DNA from: Desarmillaria ectypa
Taxonomy: Eukaryota > Basidiomycota > Agaricomycetes > Agaricales > Physalacriaceae
Assembly (NCBI GenBank): GCA_030407005.1
Contig: JAUDYN010000001.1
Span: 3,100,001 to 3,164,000 of the forward strand
Reading direction: 5' to 3'
DNA: 64,000 nt
Positions 1-14,358 of the stretch are shown here, in pieces. Under the pieces are notes generated by a model that was not told the DNA's origin, did not search any database, and saw nothing but the letters and a program-made list of their open reading frames with translations. Position 1 is the stretch's first letter. The number at the start of each line of letters is the position of its first letter. Made by a program: the position numbers and the translations under genes.

Positions 1-2666
<2,666 letters not shown>

Positions 2667-3260
2667 GTTGTTCAGTCACTCCGAGGCAACTATAGCTGGT
2701 CGTCCTCAGAGTCTTGTAGCTGAATAGAGAAGAGAAATTAGTGTTCGCGGTGCGTCGCGTCGTGAAGGTTGGAGTTCAATTTCAAACGCAGAAATGTCCC
2801 TTGTCACGAATAAGGAATCCCGTGACGTACGCGACCGTGACAGCTACTTGCCGTGGCACCAGTACTCAGTGGAGCATTCATTAACTCAGCGCACTAACAC
2901 GACTGGCACAACAGCGTGTATTCGTACCGTTCTGTATTGCCCTTACACCTTCGCGATTGCTTTGGGTAACTTGCAGCAAAATCTTGACACCCGCATACTT
3001 CCTGACTACTATCGTCTAATGGAACTGAAACTTGAGATTATTCACGAGTTCTCATATTTCATAGATCATGAAAGGACATAGAGAGCTATTGTATGGAATA
3101 AGACTCTAGTTGGTGTCCGAGAGCCGCTGCGAAGAGCAGACTTGGTCGGACTGCCATCGGACTTCGGATTATCGGTCCGATATTTATTTATTTATTTTCC
3201 ATGCACGCCAATTTATTCCCGGGGGCCACCGGTAAACGGCTTACTTTCTTACCGCCAACC
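2667..3260. promoter_or_regulatory. Divergent intergenic region between SMC3 and ETF beta
   Basis: About 590 bases separate the two divergent start codons. The stretch holds the presumed promoters of both genes. A short run of TTTA/ATTT repeats lies near 3180-3199. An open frame of 95 codons at 2794-3081 has no recognisable similarity or splice context and is not called as a gene. Confidence 0.5.
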
Positions 3261-4338
3261 ATGCGTCCTTCTGCCGCTCGTTTGCTCAATATTCTCGTTC
3301 CCGTAAAGCGGTACGTTCTCCTTCGCTGGTTGACGCGTCCGTTAAAATTCTAGATTCCAGTGCGGTCGACTATGCGGTCAAGATCCGGGTCAATCCTCAA
3401 CAGACGGGTGTGGATTTGAACGTGAAGCATTCCATGGTGTGTTCATTAAAATAGGAGGAAAATATGGCTCAACTAACTTTTTTTGTCAATCCAGAACCCA
3501 TTCGACGAAATAGGTTCGTCATTTTCTTCCTTTAGCCACTGATTTACGAAACTGAAGAATTTGTCCGTCTGCGTTAGCGGTGGAAGAGGCTATTCGGATA
3601 CGCGAGCGACTAAAGGAAACTGTGAAATCGATAAAGGCAGTAACAATTGGCCCACCCAAATCTATCGATACTCTTCGTACAGCTCTTGCTATGGGTGCCG
3701 ACTCCGCAATTCACGTCGAGATCCCCGAGTCTGCACCATCACCGGAACCTCTTGGAGTAGCCAAGACTCTTCGTGCTATCATTGAAAAGCAAAAAGAAGC
3801 TGGAGGCGTTGACCTGGTCATCCTGGGGAAACAGGCCATTGATGACGATTCTGGACAAACCGGGCAGATGTTAGCCGGTCTTTTAGGCTGGGGTCAGGCA
3901 ACATACGCAAGCAAGGTCGACATCGACGCTGAGGGCAAGGTAGCAACAGTACTCCGTGAAATTGACGGCGGTTCTGAAGAGCTGAAATGTCGGTTGCCCC
4001 TCATAATTACAACGGATCTAAGGTCAGTTTCTCCCAAAATGTGATCACTCTGTTCTCTAACAGTTTCATAGGTTGAACGGTTAGGTCGTTGTCTCATCTT
4101 CTCCTGCGTACTTTAACACATTCGTACAGAGCCACGTTACGCCTCGCTACCCAACATTATGAAGGCCAAGAAGAAGCCAGTAGAGAAACTAAAAGCCGAA
4201 GATCTGGGTGTAGACTTGACGCCTCTTCTTGAGACTGTAAAGGTCGCGGAGCCTCCTAAGCGCGTCGGTGGCGGAAAGGTTAAGTCTGTGGACGAGTTGG
4301 TGACGAAACTAAAAGAGGCAGGTTTCACCGCCGTGTGA
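3261..4338 (+). CDS. Electron transfer flavoprotein beta subunit
   Basis: Mitochondrial matrix FAD/AMP-binding subunit that carries electrons from acyl-CoA and other dehydrogenases to ETF-ubiquinone oxidoreductase. Exons by frame: 3261-3310, 3361-3436, 3495-3513 (19 nt), 3578-4022, 4072-4079 (only 8 nt) and 4130-4338. The joined protein begins [20 protein letters not shown] and carries the family blocks [53 protein letters not shown] and [15 protein letters not shown] (read [15 protein letters not shown] here). The length, about 260 residues, is normal for the family. The frame closes only if the 8-nt exon is kept. It converges on the TAPT1-like gene, with 43 bp between stop codons. No targeting peptide beyond the first dozen residues is evident, as is usual for this subunit. 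Confidence 0.93.
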
Positions 4339-4381
4339 TAGAAAATAGAGGATTCCGCACTGTCAGACAAAACAATGTCAT

Positions 4382-6059
4382 TTACCAAATCCTCTTGACC
4401 ATCGTAAATCTTGTAAGATCCTCCAGCTTAACTCTCTGTCTCCCACGATGCGTGCCTTCTCCCATCTCTGCAACTCTCACAACATCATCCCTAGGATCAT
4501 CCAGCATCCCTTTCAGCTCGCTGTTATATGCCCTCTCTTCCTTGCCTTCTCCAATTGCTGGCCTCCCAAAATCGTTTTCCTTATCCTCTGCCCGCTTTGC
4601 TGCTTCGATGCTCTCCCGCCTTGAAGTCGCATACCCAACCAAGTTCACGCCCAGGATGATCTTCACGCCCAGGAAGCACAACCAGAACAGGAGCCCCATA
4701 GCGCTCCATTTCAAGTCCAGCTCACGAACATTCTGTCCGCAAATAAGGATGGAAAGGACAGCAAGGGGAAGTGGGGCAAACCCCAAACGGCGCGCAACTA
4801 GCGGTGATTGGTCTACGTATATGTGCTTCCTTCGGCCAACAGCGCTGCCACAGGCGAGGTCCTGACATAGAACATCCATGTAGCGAGCATAAACTGTCGG
4901 CCGTATATGGTTGAACTTGGTAATGAAAGCATGCTTGAGAGAGTCCACGAGGAATTCAGATAGCATAACTAACAACACGGGATATCCTATCGTCCAGAGT
5001 ACCCCGGCTTGTGACCACCCAAAACTAAGTGGGAGAAGCGCATCGTCAAAAAGTCCTGCACTTCCCGTAAGATCGATGAGGTTCCGAAAGGCTACGGCCA
5101 AAAGCATAAGGGAGAGTGTAAAGCGCTCAACAATGTCAGCGCAGGTGAGTTGGAAGAGATTGTCCTTTTCAAACTTTTTGAAAACGGATGCTTTGATTTC
5201 AACAAACTGGTTGGAGACGAGGAGGGTTAAAAGGGTGTGGTCGTATGCATTGATGGCGACATTGAGTGAGAGAAGTTGGTATAACATCACGAATGTATGT
5301 GAGACGGTGTAAAGAGTAGCAAGGAAGAAGTAGATGATAGGACGGAAGGAGAACTGGGCTAGACTGGAACGGGAGAAAAGGCAGTCGAGCATATCCTGGC
5401 CTATGGATGCACACAAACGGTCTGCCATCTCGAGCGCGTTGAATATGACATATAGCTTGATCGTATCCTGACCGCGTATGGTGTGGTATACCTTGCTTGC
5501 GTCCGTCAATGGGATACAAATGAGAATTGTAACCACGAGCAGCAGCGCTCGTAACAAGTCCGCTTTCTGAGAAGGTGGGAGCTGCTTGAAGGATAGCAAA
5601 CGCCACAGAGCGATTACAAAGCGAATTGGAAGGATGGTGAAGGTATATAAAAATGAGTCCAGGCAAAGCAGATACCCGAACCCAATGATCTGAAAGCTGT
5701 CAATATCATACAACTGGCAGATGGGCATGACTCACCTGCTCAATCGCTATAGGGATATTGAGGAAATTACTGACACGCTCCCACTTCAGCTCTTGGTGCG
5801 AATCAAAGTCGGTTGCCAAGAGCTCTTCCCGTAAGTAATCCCAAAGTGAGAATGGGGGCGAATGTATTTTGTTGAAATCGGTAGATGTAGGCGACACTGG
5901 CGTGGATGAGGGCGGAGAAGGCGAAATGGGAGTGGGTGGCAGCGACGCATATGCAAGGACGCTGTCTTGTGGAGTGTGCAGCAAATGATCGAGCGACGCT
6001 GGACGGTGGCGGAGGGATTTATTCCAGTTATCTGGTTTGACTTTCGGTTTACGAGCCAT
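4382..6059 (-). CDS. TAPT1/EMP65-family multipass ER membrane protein
   Basis: Homologue of the Tapt1 family (yeast Emp65, human TAPT1), a polytopic endoplasmic-reticulum protein; in yeast Emp65 acts with Slp1 to protect soluble proteins from ER-associated degradation. The ATG at 6059-6057 starts MARKPKVKPDNWNKS; the open frame extends slightly further but only to a TTG. A proline/serine-rich cytosolic N-terminus of about 75 residues leads to WDYLREELLATDFDSHQELK and NFLNIPIAIEQ. After an intron at 5690-5735 the frame continues IIGFGYLLCLDSFLYTFTIL, the family hallmark. Several hydrophobic segments follow, for example ALLLVVTILICIPL and IYFFLATLYTVSHTFVMLYQ. The C-terminal tail is charged. 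Length is about 550 residues. Function is transferred from yeast by family and not shown here. Confidence 0.85.
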
Positions 6060-6355
6060 ACATAGCAAAAGAGGTGATGCTCAGGATATCCAGCGAGAGA
6101 ATTATTCTAGAGTGCTTTAGTTGTGACGTGGATCTGCGCACCAGAAGCAATAAAGTGGGGGCTATCGTTTGTTTCGATGATCCCACAAGTAAAATATCTG
6201 TGTTGAACAAGGATGGAGCGCTGCAACGAAGTTGTCTGTTGGAAGTAAATCTGTGAAGGCCACGTTCAGGCTTGAGTCGGTAATGCGGGCCGAAAGGCGG
6301 TTCTCGAAAGTTATGCTGGAAAAAAGTAGGCACACAGTTGAATTCTAGAGTTGTA

Positions 6356-8375
6356 CTATGCTGGATACACTTGGATCTTCACCATCTCCCGTATTTTATC
6401 AGGGGTCAGTGCTCCAAGTTCATCTATTAGCGCTGGCAGAAACGACCCTCTCCCTTGGACATCCTTTCTCTTTGCTGCCACTTCCGCTGCGATGGTCAGA
6501 ACCAGGACCCTACCATATTACCTGTCAGAACCTTCAAGAGATAGCAGCTAAATGCTTACCCTCCAACTGCCCCCAATAACGTTTCCGGACGTACCAGACT
6601 CTTTGAGCTAGAACTAGTTGCAGAGCAATATGTGGCCACACATGAGCCAACGATACAACCTGATCCTGTTATTTTTCCTAGCATTTCATCACCGTTCGAT
6701 AATGCAATAACGTAGAACCCGTCCGAGATATAGTCGATGGTTCCCGTGAGAACGACGACACATCCTAGTAGTGGTGATTTCGTTAATGAATGCCGAGACA
6801 GCATGAAAGCTGTAACCGTACGTTCTTTCAGTGCCAAATTTCGCACGAACGATATTGGATCCCGGAATCCGGGGCCAACACTGTCTACACCTTTCGATAG
6901 GACTTCGGTTGACCCGGCAATGGTGGCTAACTCCCCAGCATTTCCCTTGATAACGCTAGGTTGCCATGCATTCAAAAGTTCTTCGGGATGTCGGTTGATA
7001 CAGACACGAATGAAGGTGATATGTTCATTTACCTTGAACAGAGTCCTTCCTGAAACCTGATGCACCGACTCCTACTGGATCAAGAATAACCGGCTTATGA
7101 TTTCTATTGGTGTAGTAGCCTTTGCATCTCCGTGAGCAATGAGTCTTCGTTCTAAACGTAGTAGAATACATACCGGCTTTGACCATCCCATCTCGGGTTG
7201 CATTTGTAAGTGTACCGATGTTAATCAAGCATGCGCCGCACACTTTCGCTATATCCTCCATTTCTTGGGCGTCGAAAGCCATGATGGGACTAGCTCCGAG
7301 TGCAAGAGTGATGTTGGCAGATTGTGTTGATACTACAGTGTTAGTGATCTTCGATAAGGGTGAGAGAAATATGAGACGGAACGTATCGAACAAACCTGAT
7401 GTATCAAGGGGTTTGATGCCTTCACACTGCTCATAAGTCTGATGACCTCTTCGACGATGAAGTCCGCTTTTAAAATAGACTTGCACTTGAAGGAGTTCGT
7501 ATTATCCTTGAACGTGTTAAGGATACCCCTCAATTCTTCAGAGACCGTTTTAGGATCCCTGGAGGCCACGATTTCAGAAACAACGGCGACACCATCCAAA
7601 GAATGTCCCGTGGATGAGACCGATCCATGAAGAATTCGCATTAGGTTGGATTGTTTTATCCCACCTGAGATTCAGGTCAGCGGCTTTAACGCGCTCATGA
7701 TTTCTATTCACCAATTGCAACAGCTTTTATTTCTGTCCCGTCCAATGCTTCTAGCAATGGTCCAACGCCTCTAACACCGACTTCTGGGCTAGTCAACTTT
7801 TTCGTCTGTGTCCCGTATACGGCTCCGATACCGACATAGTCTGCACCGCTTCGAACAGCCTGTTTGACGTGTTCGAGGGTATTGCATGATACTCCGATTA
7901 TAGTCTCTGGAGGTAAGAGCTTGCGAGCGATGTCTATCGGCATGTCTGTCTGGCCTAGGTGAACACCTCGTGCTCCGACAGCCAATGCGATATCAATACG
8001 GTCATTGATAAACAAAGGCACATTATATTTGTCACAGAGAACCTTCGAGGCTGTAGCAACGGAGAGGAACTGAGGGATTCAGAGGAAGTTGGTAAGCCAT
8101 CGTTAGAAGTACCTCTGCTGTATCAGCGATCTTTTCTCTTATTTGAACGACCGTTACGCCACCGATTAAAGACTGTGATTGATCTGAGTAAAGAAACGAA
8201 GACGGAGTAGGAGGGCAGAAGTCACCTCTTCCAATGAACGGAGGTAGTCCTTTAGAGGAAATTAGCCGCATATTTGCTGCAAGTACAATGTGCATACCAT
8301 GCCATGCGGAAGTAGATCTCGTCCTGTTACGAGGTACAGGGAGTAGTCAATATCATCCTCGGAATTTCTGGTCAT
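6356..8375 (-). CDS. THI6: Bifunctional thiamine-phosphate synthase / hydroxyethylthiazole kinase
   Basis: Fusion of ThiE (N-terminal) and ThiM (C-terminal), the fungal THI6 arrangement. It phosphorylates hydroxyethylthiazole and couples it to HMP-PP to give thiamine phosphate. The start at 8375-8373 reads MTRNSEDDIDYSLYLVTGRD. Exon 2 is a 24-nt microexon at 8226-8249 (DYLRSLEE), bounded by introns 8250-8297 and 8173-8225; it is followed by SLIGGVTVVQIREK. ThiE blocks are VPLFINDRIDIALAVGARGV, HLGQTDMP and GADYVGIGAVYGTQTK. The ThiM half carries NPLIHQ, ANITLALGASPIMAF, VILDPVGVGASGFR, VIKGNAGELATIAG, VVVLTGTIDYISDG, and the kinase signature GKITGSGCIVGSC. The last exon ends LTPDKIREMVKIQVYPA with the stop at 6358-6356. 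At least seven introns are implied. It is divergent from SOF1 across 121 bp. No TPP riboswitch was recognised. Confidence 0.93.
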
Positions 8376-8496
8376 GGTGAAGCCGGCGACCGGAAAAACG
8401 CGACGAGTTTGACGTCATTCTGATTCTTATAACATTTGACCACGTGCTTGAAATTTCTTCGAATTTTCAATTGAATCAACGATTTTGCTGTCCACC
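8376..8496. promoter_or_regulatory. Short divergent promoter THI6 / SOF1 with CRE-like and E-box palindromes
   Basis: Only 121 bases lie between the two divergent ATG codons. Two perfect palindromes are visible: TGACGTCA at 8410-8417 (the CRE/ATF-type bZIP core) and CACGTG at 8441-8446 (the bHLH E-box core used by Cbf1/Pho4-type factors). Use of these sites is inference. The spacing suggests one nucleosome-free region serving both genes. Confidence 0.45.
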
Positions 8497-10143
8497 ATGG
8501 TTGTAAGTTGATTTTGGTAACGCTGCCACATTTACTCATATCCTTACAGAAAATATCCATTTTGCAACATGCACCGTCATTGCATCTTCCTACTCGACCA
8601 GGGGATCCCACGCCCACGTCCCGTAATTTGGATCCTCTTATGCATCCCTTTGCTCGAGCCAGGGAACGAACAAGGGCTCTGAATGCCGCAAAAATGGAAA
8701 GGATGTTTGCAAAGCCCTTTGTTGCCAATCTCGAAGGCCACATTGACGCGGTGGAAGTCTTGATGCGGAAACCAGGCGACCTTAGCACCGTGGCAAGTGG
8801 TAGTTGGGATGGAGGTATGCTTTCAACCTGTAACCGTGAACCTGCCTCTAAGTATATCACAGGACTAATTATCCATAATATCTCCATGAGAAACCATTTG
8901 TTGCGACTGCCTCAAGCTCATAAGGGCAAAGTATCCGGATTATGTTTCACAGAAGGCTCGAGGCTGCTCAGTTGCGGAGTTGATCGTAATATCAAGATGT
9001 GGGATACGGAGTCTGGCTCAGTAAACATTATTTTACCATATTTTGTCGAAATCTCACGAATTGTTTGTTCAGGACCAGCCAGTGATGATATTTCCGGGAA
9101 AAAGCGCGTTCAAGTAAGTTCCACATCATTATCATGTCTTGGGGGTATATTGTAATGGTTGTCATAGCTCGATAGATCATCATCGCTCTGATCCCGTTTT
9201 TGCCACTGCCTCAAATCTCATTCAGATATGGGACGAATCAAAGTAGGTTCATGGTGCATAATAGTATGCTTGAGTTCGTTATTGACCATTTTCACACAGA
9301 ACTTCTGCAATATCCAATCTAACATTCCCTACATCAACCGAAACAATAACGTCAGTCCGATTCAACCAAAGCGAATCGAGCGTATTAGCAAGTATAGGCT
9401 CTGATCGGACATTCACCTTGTACGACATTCGAACAGGCAAAGCAGAGCGGCGGGTTGTGATGCAGTTCAGCTCCAACGCTCTCTCATGGTGTCCGACGCA
9501 TCCAACGACATTGCTACTAGCCTCGGAAGACCATAATTTATACACATTCGACATTCGACATCTATCAACGCCAACACAAATATACAAGGCGCATGTTGCT
9601 GCAGTTATGAGCTGCGAATGGGCTCCAACAGGGTTAGAGTTCGTCAGTGGTGGGTGGGATCGAACCGTGAGGATATGGAAAAAAGACAAAGGCAGCGGCG
9701 AGGATGTCTTTCATGGGAAGCGTATGGGACGTGTATCGTCGACTATTTTCACAAATGATGCTAGGTTTGTGGTCTCGGGCTCGGACGATGGAAATCTCCG
9801 TGTCTGGAAGGCAAACGCGTCAGAGAAGCTTGGAGTAGTCAATGCCCGAGAACGAGCAGCCATTGAATATCGTGGAAAGCTTGTGGAGCGGTGGAAGATG
9901 GACAAGGATGTGGGCAAGGTTGCCAGGTGGGTGTTATCTTCTTTTTTTCTTGGTATTTAAGTTTCTGAGGACTATTGTAGGACGCGACACTTGCCGAAAC
10001 CTGTTTACCAAGCCTCGAAACTCAAGAGAACGATGTTGGAGGCTCGGAGGGTCAAGGATGAACGCAAGCGTAAGCATACCAGAGAAGGTGAAAGCAAACC
10101 CAAGGCGGAAAGGAGGAAGGCGGTTATTGCTGAGCAGAACTGA
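8497..10143 (+). CDS. SOF1: SOF1/DCAF13-like WD40 protein of the small-subunit processome
   Basis: Nucleolar WD-repeat protein needed for 18S rRNA maturation with U3 snoRNP. ATG at 8497 followed by GTT; the first intron starts GTAAGTTG and ends TTACAG before KISILQHAPSLHLPTRPGDP. The family N-terminus TPTSRNLDP and RALNAAKMERMFAKPFVANL are intact. WD repeats are seen at HIDAVEVLM (repeat 1), HKGKVSGLCF, ATASNLIQIWDES, TFTLYDIRTGKAERRV, NLYTFDIRHLSTPTQIYKAH, GLEFVSGGWDRTVRIWKKDK and RFVVSGSDDGNLRVWKA. The Sof1 C-terminal domain follows: ARERAAIEYRGKLVERWKMD, then an intron, RHLPKPVYQASKLKRTMLEA and a lysine/arginine-rich tail ending AVIAEQN at 10143. Length is about 440-450 residues, as in the family. 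One internal intron near 8815-8895 is placed only approximately. Confidence 0.92.
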
Positions 10144-10358
10144 GGTTCTGGCGTTTTTTTGTGTAAGATTACACCGGTGTCCCCAGGCTTATCGCCATGA
10201 GTACTGACCTGGCGGTCGTAGATTTATACCACTACTGCCGCTCCCCAAAGCTTTGTTGTAAAAAGTAGATCAGCATATAATTTCAGTTTAGAACTGCTGT
10301 TTCGAATAGCCGACGGCATTTGACTGACTCACGATCTTTGATCTCTTATCGTCAATCA

Positions 10359-11413
10359 ATGGATCTCGAACTGAAGAATGTGCATGTTCTCGTAACTGGT
10401 ACGTGCCTACCGACATAGTTAGATGATATGTCGTCTCAGTCGTCTAAACAGGGGCCAGCGGGGGCATTGGGCTTGAGACGGCTTCTGAATTTCTGAGCGC
10501 GTACAGTTTCTTCTTACAATTATGTCCATACTTACAACCCTTCACACGCTCTAGAGCAAGGTGCTAAGGTCACAGCGCATTATAACACGAAACGTGAACC
10601 ATTGCTCGATCTTCTTTCCGGCTACGGACCCGGGCGCGTTCGTGCAGTCCAGGCGAACCTGATTTCAGAGAAAGAAGTGGAGAACATGTTCCATGACGCG
10701 TCTGCAGCATTTGGCGTAGTGCAAGTTGCGGTGATCGACCACGCTGTATACGTTGCTGAAGACATACCTCTGAAAGACATGTCGCTGGAGCAGTGGAAGA
10801 CAACTCTCGACGCCAACCTCACTTCTACATTTCTCGTGGCACGAGGTTACTTGAAACAGTTGGAGCACGCCTCCGACTCCGAGAAAGCCAAGGCATCCCT
10901 GTTGTTTGTGGGATCCTCGGCTGCCAAATTTGGTGAAGCGAACCATGCTGATTATTCGGCCTCAAAGAGCGGTGTGTTAAACAATGTGAACTTGTCGTTT
11001 TACCGATAGCGTTTTGACGGAACAATTTTTAGCGATGATGTATGGTCTCACCAGGACCCTTAAGAATGAGATTGTCAAGATCGCACCCAAGGCGCGGGTC
11101 AACTGTGTCGCCCCCGGGTGGACGAGGACGCCTTTGGCAGAAGAGAGTCTCAAGGACCCAAATGTGGTGTACAGGGCGATGGCCACGTAGGGTGTTTCAT
11201 AATATCATTACGAGGATAGATACTAACTTATCGTCCGTTTCAAGGACCCCTTTGAAGAAGGTTGCAGTGCCGGCAGATATAGCTACACAAATAGTCGTAA
11301 TATCTTCAACTAAGATATCGGGTCATGTATCGGGTCAAGTCCTCATGGTTGCAGGCGGCATGGAAGGTAAGCTGCTTAGAGGCATTCCAACTCAGACGAA
11401 GCATGTGACCTAA
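10359..11413 (+). CDS. Short-chain dehydrogenase/reductase (classical SDR)
   Basis: NAD(P)-dependent oxidoreductase with a Rossmann fold; the substrate cannot be told. The protein starts MDLELKNVHVLVTG, and after an intron the cofactor motif GASGGIG is completed. The next junction reads FLS/QGAKVTAHYNTK only if an intron at 10499-10556 uses a GC donor (GCGTAC). The catalytic triad is visible: Ser in LLFVGSSAAKFG, and Tyr and Lys in ADYSASKS. After a further intron come MMYGLTRTLKNEIVKIAPKA and VNCVAPGWTRTPLA (the PG motif). A last intron splits MAT/TPLKKVAVPADIA, followed by ISGHVSGQVLMVAGGMEGK. Length is about 255-260 residues, standard for classical SDRs. It has no pathway neighbours. Confidence 0.87.
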
Positions 11414-12213
11414 TGGTCGGGTTTCAAGGGCGGCTTCTCAATTTCCCCCAGGACATCGATCTATGAAGCACACCGGCTATGCGTCCGAGCTCTAGATTAA
11501 GTGGCCAATAAGCGAGCTTGCGACTGACAAGGAAGATAAAGAAGTGAAGATTGATACATATAAAAAAATTTCCCTATCAAAGGTATCTCTCTACTTGGCT
11601 ATGAACAGGATATGGCATCGTCCGTAAAGTTTTGATCGTCATGGGTGCAAAGACGACTTGCATCTCAACAATAAACCTTGCCTCTAAAAATGCAACCTCA
11701 TCAAGCCAATGAATCACCCAATTCGATAGATCTAACCGACGGAGAAGGAAGTAAAATCCACAGCGCTACCAGGAAGGGGTCACCATGAAAATCAAGGCCG
11801 CGCGCTCCGAATTCTGTCTTCAATCCTTCGTTGAAGATGCTCCCTTGATCACCCTGACGATGCAACCCCCCAGATCGAGTTTCACGCATATCATCATGCT
11901 GTTTTCGAAGAACAAGCATCATGGTATCTCACGATTGACACGGTCCTGAATATGGAGGTGGAGACCAAAAATATGATTACGAGGTTGCAGTAGCACAGCT
12001 AGTCAACAATAGGATGAATGAACATATATGCAGCACAACCATTAAGTCGATTGGAGGCACAAGGGTAGGTAAGAACAAGGTGACAATATTCTTTAACCCT
12101 CGGCGGAGAATTCTTTTAGTAGTTGGGATCATCATGTGGATGGTGCCGCTGCTTGAGGGCCTTATGGGACAGATATTATTTACTGAGTATGGGTATCAAG
12201 ACACAGGGAATCA
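11414..12213. other. Intergenic stretch, no gene seen
   Basis: About 800 bases between the SDR stop and the stop of the RGG-box gene on the other strand. It should contain the 3' ends of both transcripts. Only short open frames (under 75 codons) without recognisable similarity occur. Confidence 0.5.
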
Positions 12214-14065
12214 CTAACCTCCTCGGCCTCGGCCTCTTCCGCCACGACCACGATTCTCGCCGTCACCCTTGCCTCGGTAACTGCCTATCAAAACCGTCAG
12301 TCACAGAGCAGCGCACAGAGGTGAAAGACACGAACTGCCCCCTCGTTCACCGCCTCTGTAGCCGCCTCGTCCACGATCACCGCCCCGGAAGCCCCGATCC
12401 CCACCACGGAAACCGTTACCTCTGTATCCACCACGATCGCCCCCACGAAAGTTGTTGCCCCTACCTCTACCGCCACGAACGCCACGGGTCTGAGTAAAAC
12501 CATCATCTTCCTGTGTTGCCGCGGGCGCGGCAGCCTCCTCGACGTGCCCATTCACCCGAGGCTGAGGCTGGTCCTCTTCAGCTAGTCCACCAACAGGTGT
12601 GGCGGAACCAGAGGTGCCAAACTTGGCGTGTAGCCCAGCAATGGAAGGAAGGCCATCCTCTTCATCTGCCCAGTCAATGGCCCCGCTAGTAGTAGCGGGT
12701 GCCTAAAATGTATTAGAATGGTAATTAAAGGCAAGCAGGAGAATGCATACCACCTGTTCTTCAGGCTGCGCCTCGGAATGCCCGTTGGCTGTGACTGCCT
12801 CGGGAACCTCACTTTGAACGGGTTCCTCGGTGGTAGGCTCGATGGCGTCGGCCCGCTCAACCCACTCTGCGCCACTTTCAAAAGACGGCGATTCAAGTTC
12901 ACTCGCCTGCATGAAATGGAAACTGCTTGACGTCGCCGGCAGACCAGGAATACCAGAAACGGGAGCAGGTTCAGTAGCTGTGGAAACAGGGGAGTCAGGA
13001 CGGTCTGGGACGCTGATCTCAGGTTCTTCCGGTGCAGGTGTCGGTGGGCGGGGGTGCAGGCCATTGTTTGCGATCTCCAACAAATGCGAATCTGAGTTGG
13101 CATTAGTCCACAGATCTACCGAGAGAATAATGCACATACAAGGAGTTTCTTCGTACTCGCCGGAGCCCGTCAACAGACCGGTCACCACGACATTCTTTGA
13201 CTCTCTATCTTCTCCCAGGAGAACATCGCAAGCCGAGAACACCAGATTCACCTCTTCCTGGCTCAGCTGTAGAGGAAGGAGATCCCCAGACGCCAAAAGT
13301 GATCGGAAACGAAGGAAGAGCAGGATTTGGGAGGCTTTTACTATCATTTCTTGCTATAAAAAAAGTAGTGTTTGAGAAAGCCTGGGGGTTGAACACTGTC
13401 ATTCGCACCTCAGTCGTTGCAATGGCCTCCTTGACCCGTATCTCTTGTATTTTCTTAGCCTCTGCTTCCTTCTGCGCTATTTCCACAGCGAGCTCAGACT
13501 CGTGCACCTTTTTAGCGCCTGTAAATGAAAAGAACAAAAACGTAAGAGACGCAATACCTCGACTGCCTTCTTGACATCAGTCAGTTCTTTCTGGATAGCT
13601 TCCAACGTCGGGAGCGTCTTCAAAGTACGCTTCTGGTCATCGTTCAGCTTTTCGGGGTCCGTTGTAGCATATGATGATATCCGCAACTACGATATCTCTG
13701 TAAATACCTCCTTCCATTACCTAAATAACACAAAGACGTACGATTTTTTTGTTGGTGGCTTTGAGACGCTTATTGATGAGCTCTACGATGGGGCTTGTCT
13801 TGAGCGGGACCTCAGGCTCAGCCGGTGGTGCTGGCACCTCCTCCTGAGCTGTTGCCTCTTGCACAACTGTACCACCGTTCTGTACGTCGATGTTTTCTCC
13901 CTCCTTCTCAACAACAGTAACAGGGTCTGGAGTAGCGGCAGGGGAATTTGGGATAGACTCGTTGGCCTTGGCCTTGGCCTTTCGTTTCTTTTTGATTTGG
14001 GATTTTGTCACTGGAGGAGGAGGAGGAGCACCTGGAACAATGCGTTGAGGTACGGCTTCGACCAT
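12214..14065 (-). CDS. RGG-box RNA-binding protein with caprin-like N-terminal segment
   Basis: Start ATG at 14065-14063 in good context (CTCACCATGG) gives MVEAVPQRIVPGAPPPPPVT and then a lysine-rich stretch. A helical region follows: PIVELINKRLKATNKKI, then after an intron RISSYATTDPEKLNDDQKRT and LPTLEAIQKEL. By eye this parallels the caprin HR1 start (kinase-like spacing DKKLRNLEKKK ... LNQDQLDAV), so a caprin-type stress-granule or mRNP role is possible but unproven. A coiled coil (ELAVEIAQKEAEAKKIQEIR) and LFLRFRSLLASGDLLPLQLS follow. An acidic, proline-rich middle leads to a C-terminus of Arg-Gly repeats (GGRGRGNNFRGGDRGGYRGN, then several FRGGDRG units), ending GRGGRGRGRGG at 12214. 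RGG boxes bind RNA and G-quadruplexes and are usual arginine methylation targets; PRMT1 is encoded at 30.0-31.6 kb. Five or more introns are present. Confidence 0.72.
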
Positions 14066-14358
14066 GGTGAGCAATGGAAAGGTTGAAGTAAGAAAGATAA
14101 GTCTAGGGGGACCGAGCAAGCAAAGATGGATGTTGAGCGCTGACGAAAGCCTTTTTGAAAAAAAAAAGGCAGACGCGTCTTTCTCACGATCCACTTACCT
14201 CTTGTCACTCACTACCTGTCGAGTCCGTCGTCGTCGTCTACCACGACCTCGACGCTCAACATCGTCCCACCAGTATTTTGTGCAAGAAGCTACCAATTCA
14301 TTCAACTAGGCGATTCGCAACCACGCTCCTTTAGACCACCTACCTTAGTTTATTCAAC

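Noticed and set aside
2794..3081. 95-codon open frame between SMC3 and ETF beta
   Set aside because: It lies in the divergent promoter region, has no recognisable similarity and no splice partner.
8376..8496. TPP riboswitch in the THI6 leader
   Set aside because: The 121-bp leader and first introns do not show the conserved thi-box core (CUGAGA ... CUGAUC-type pairing) on inspection.
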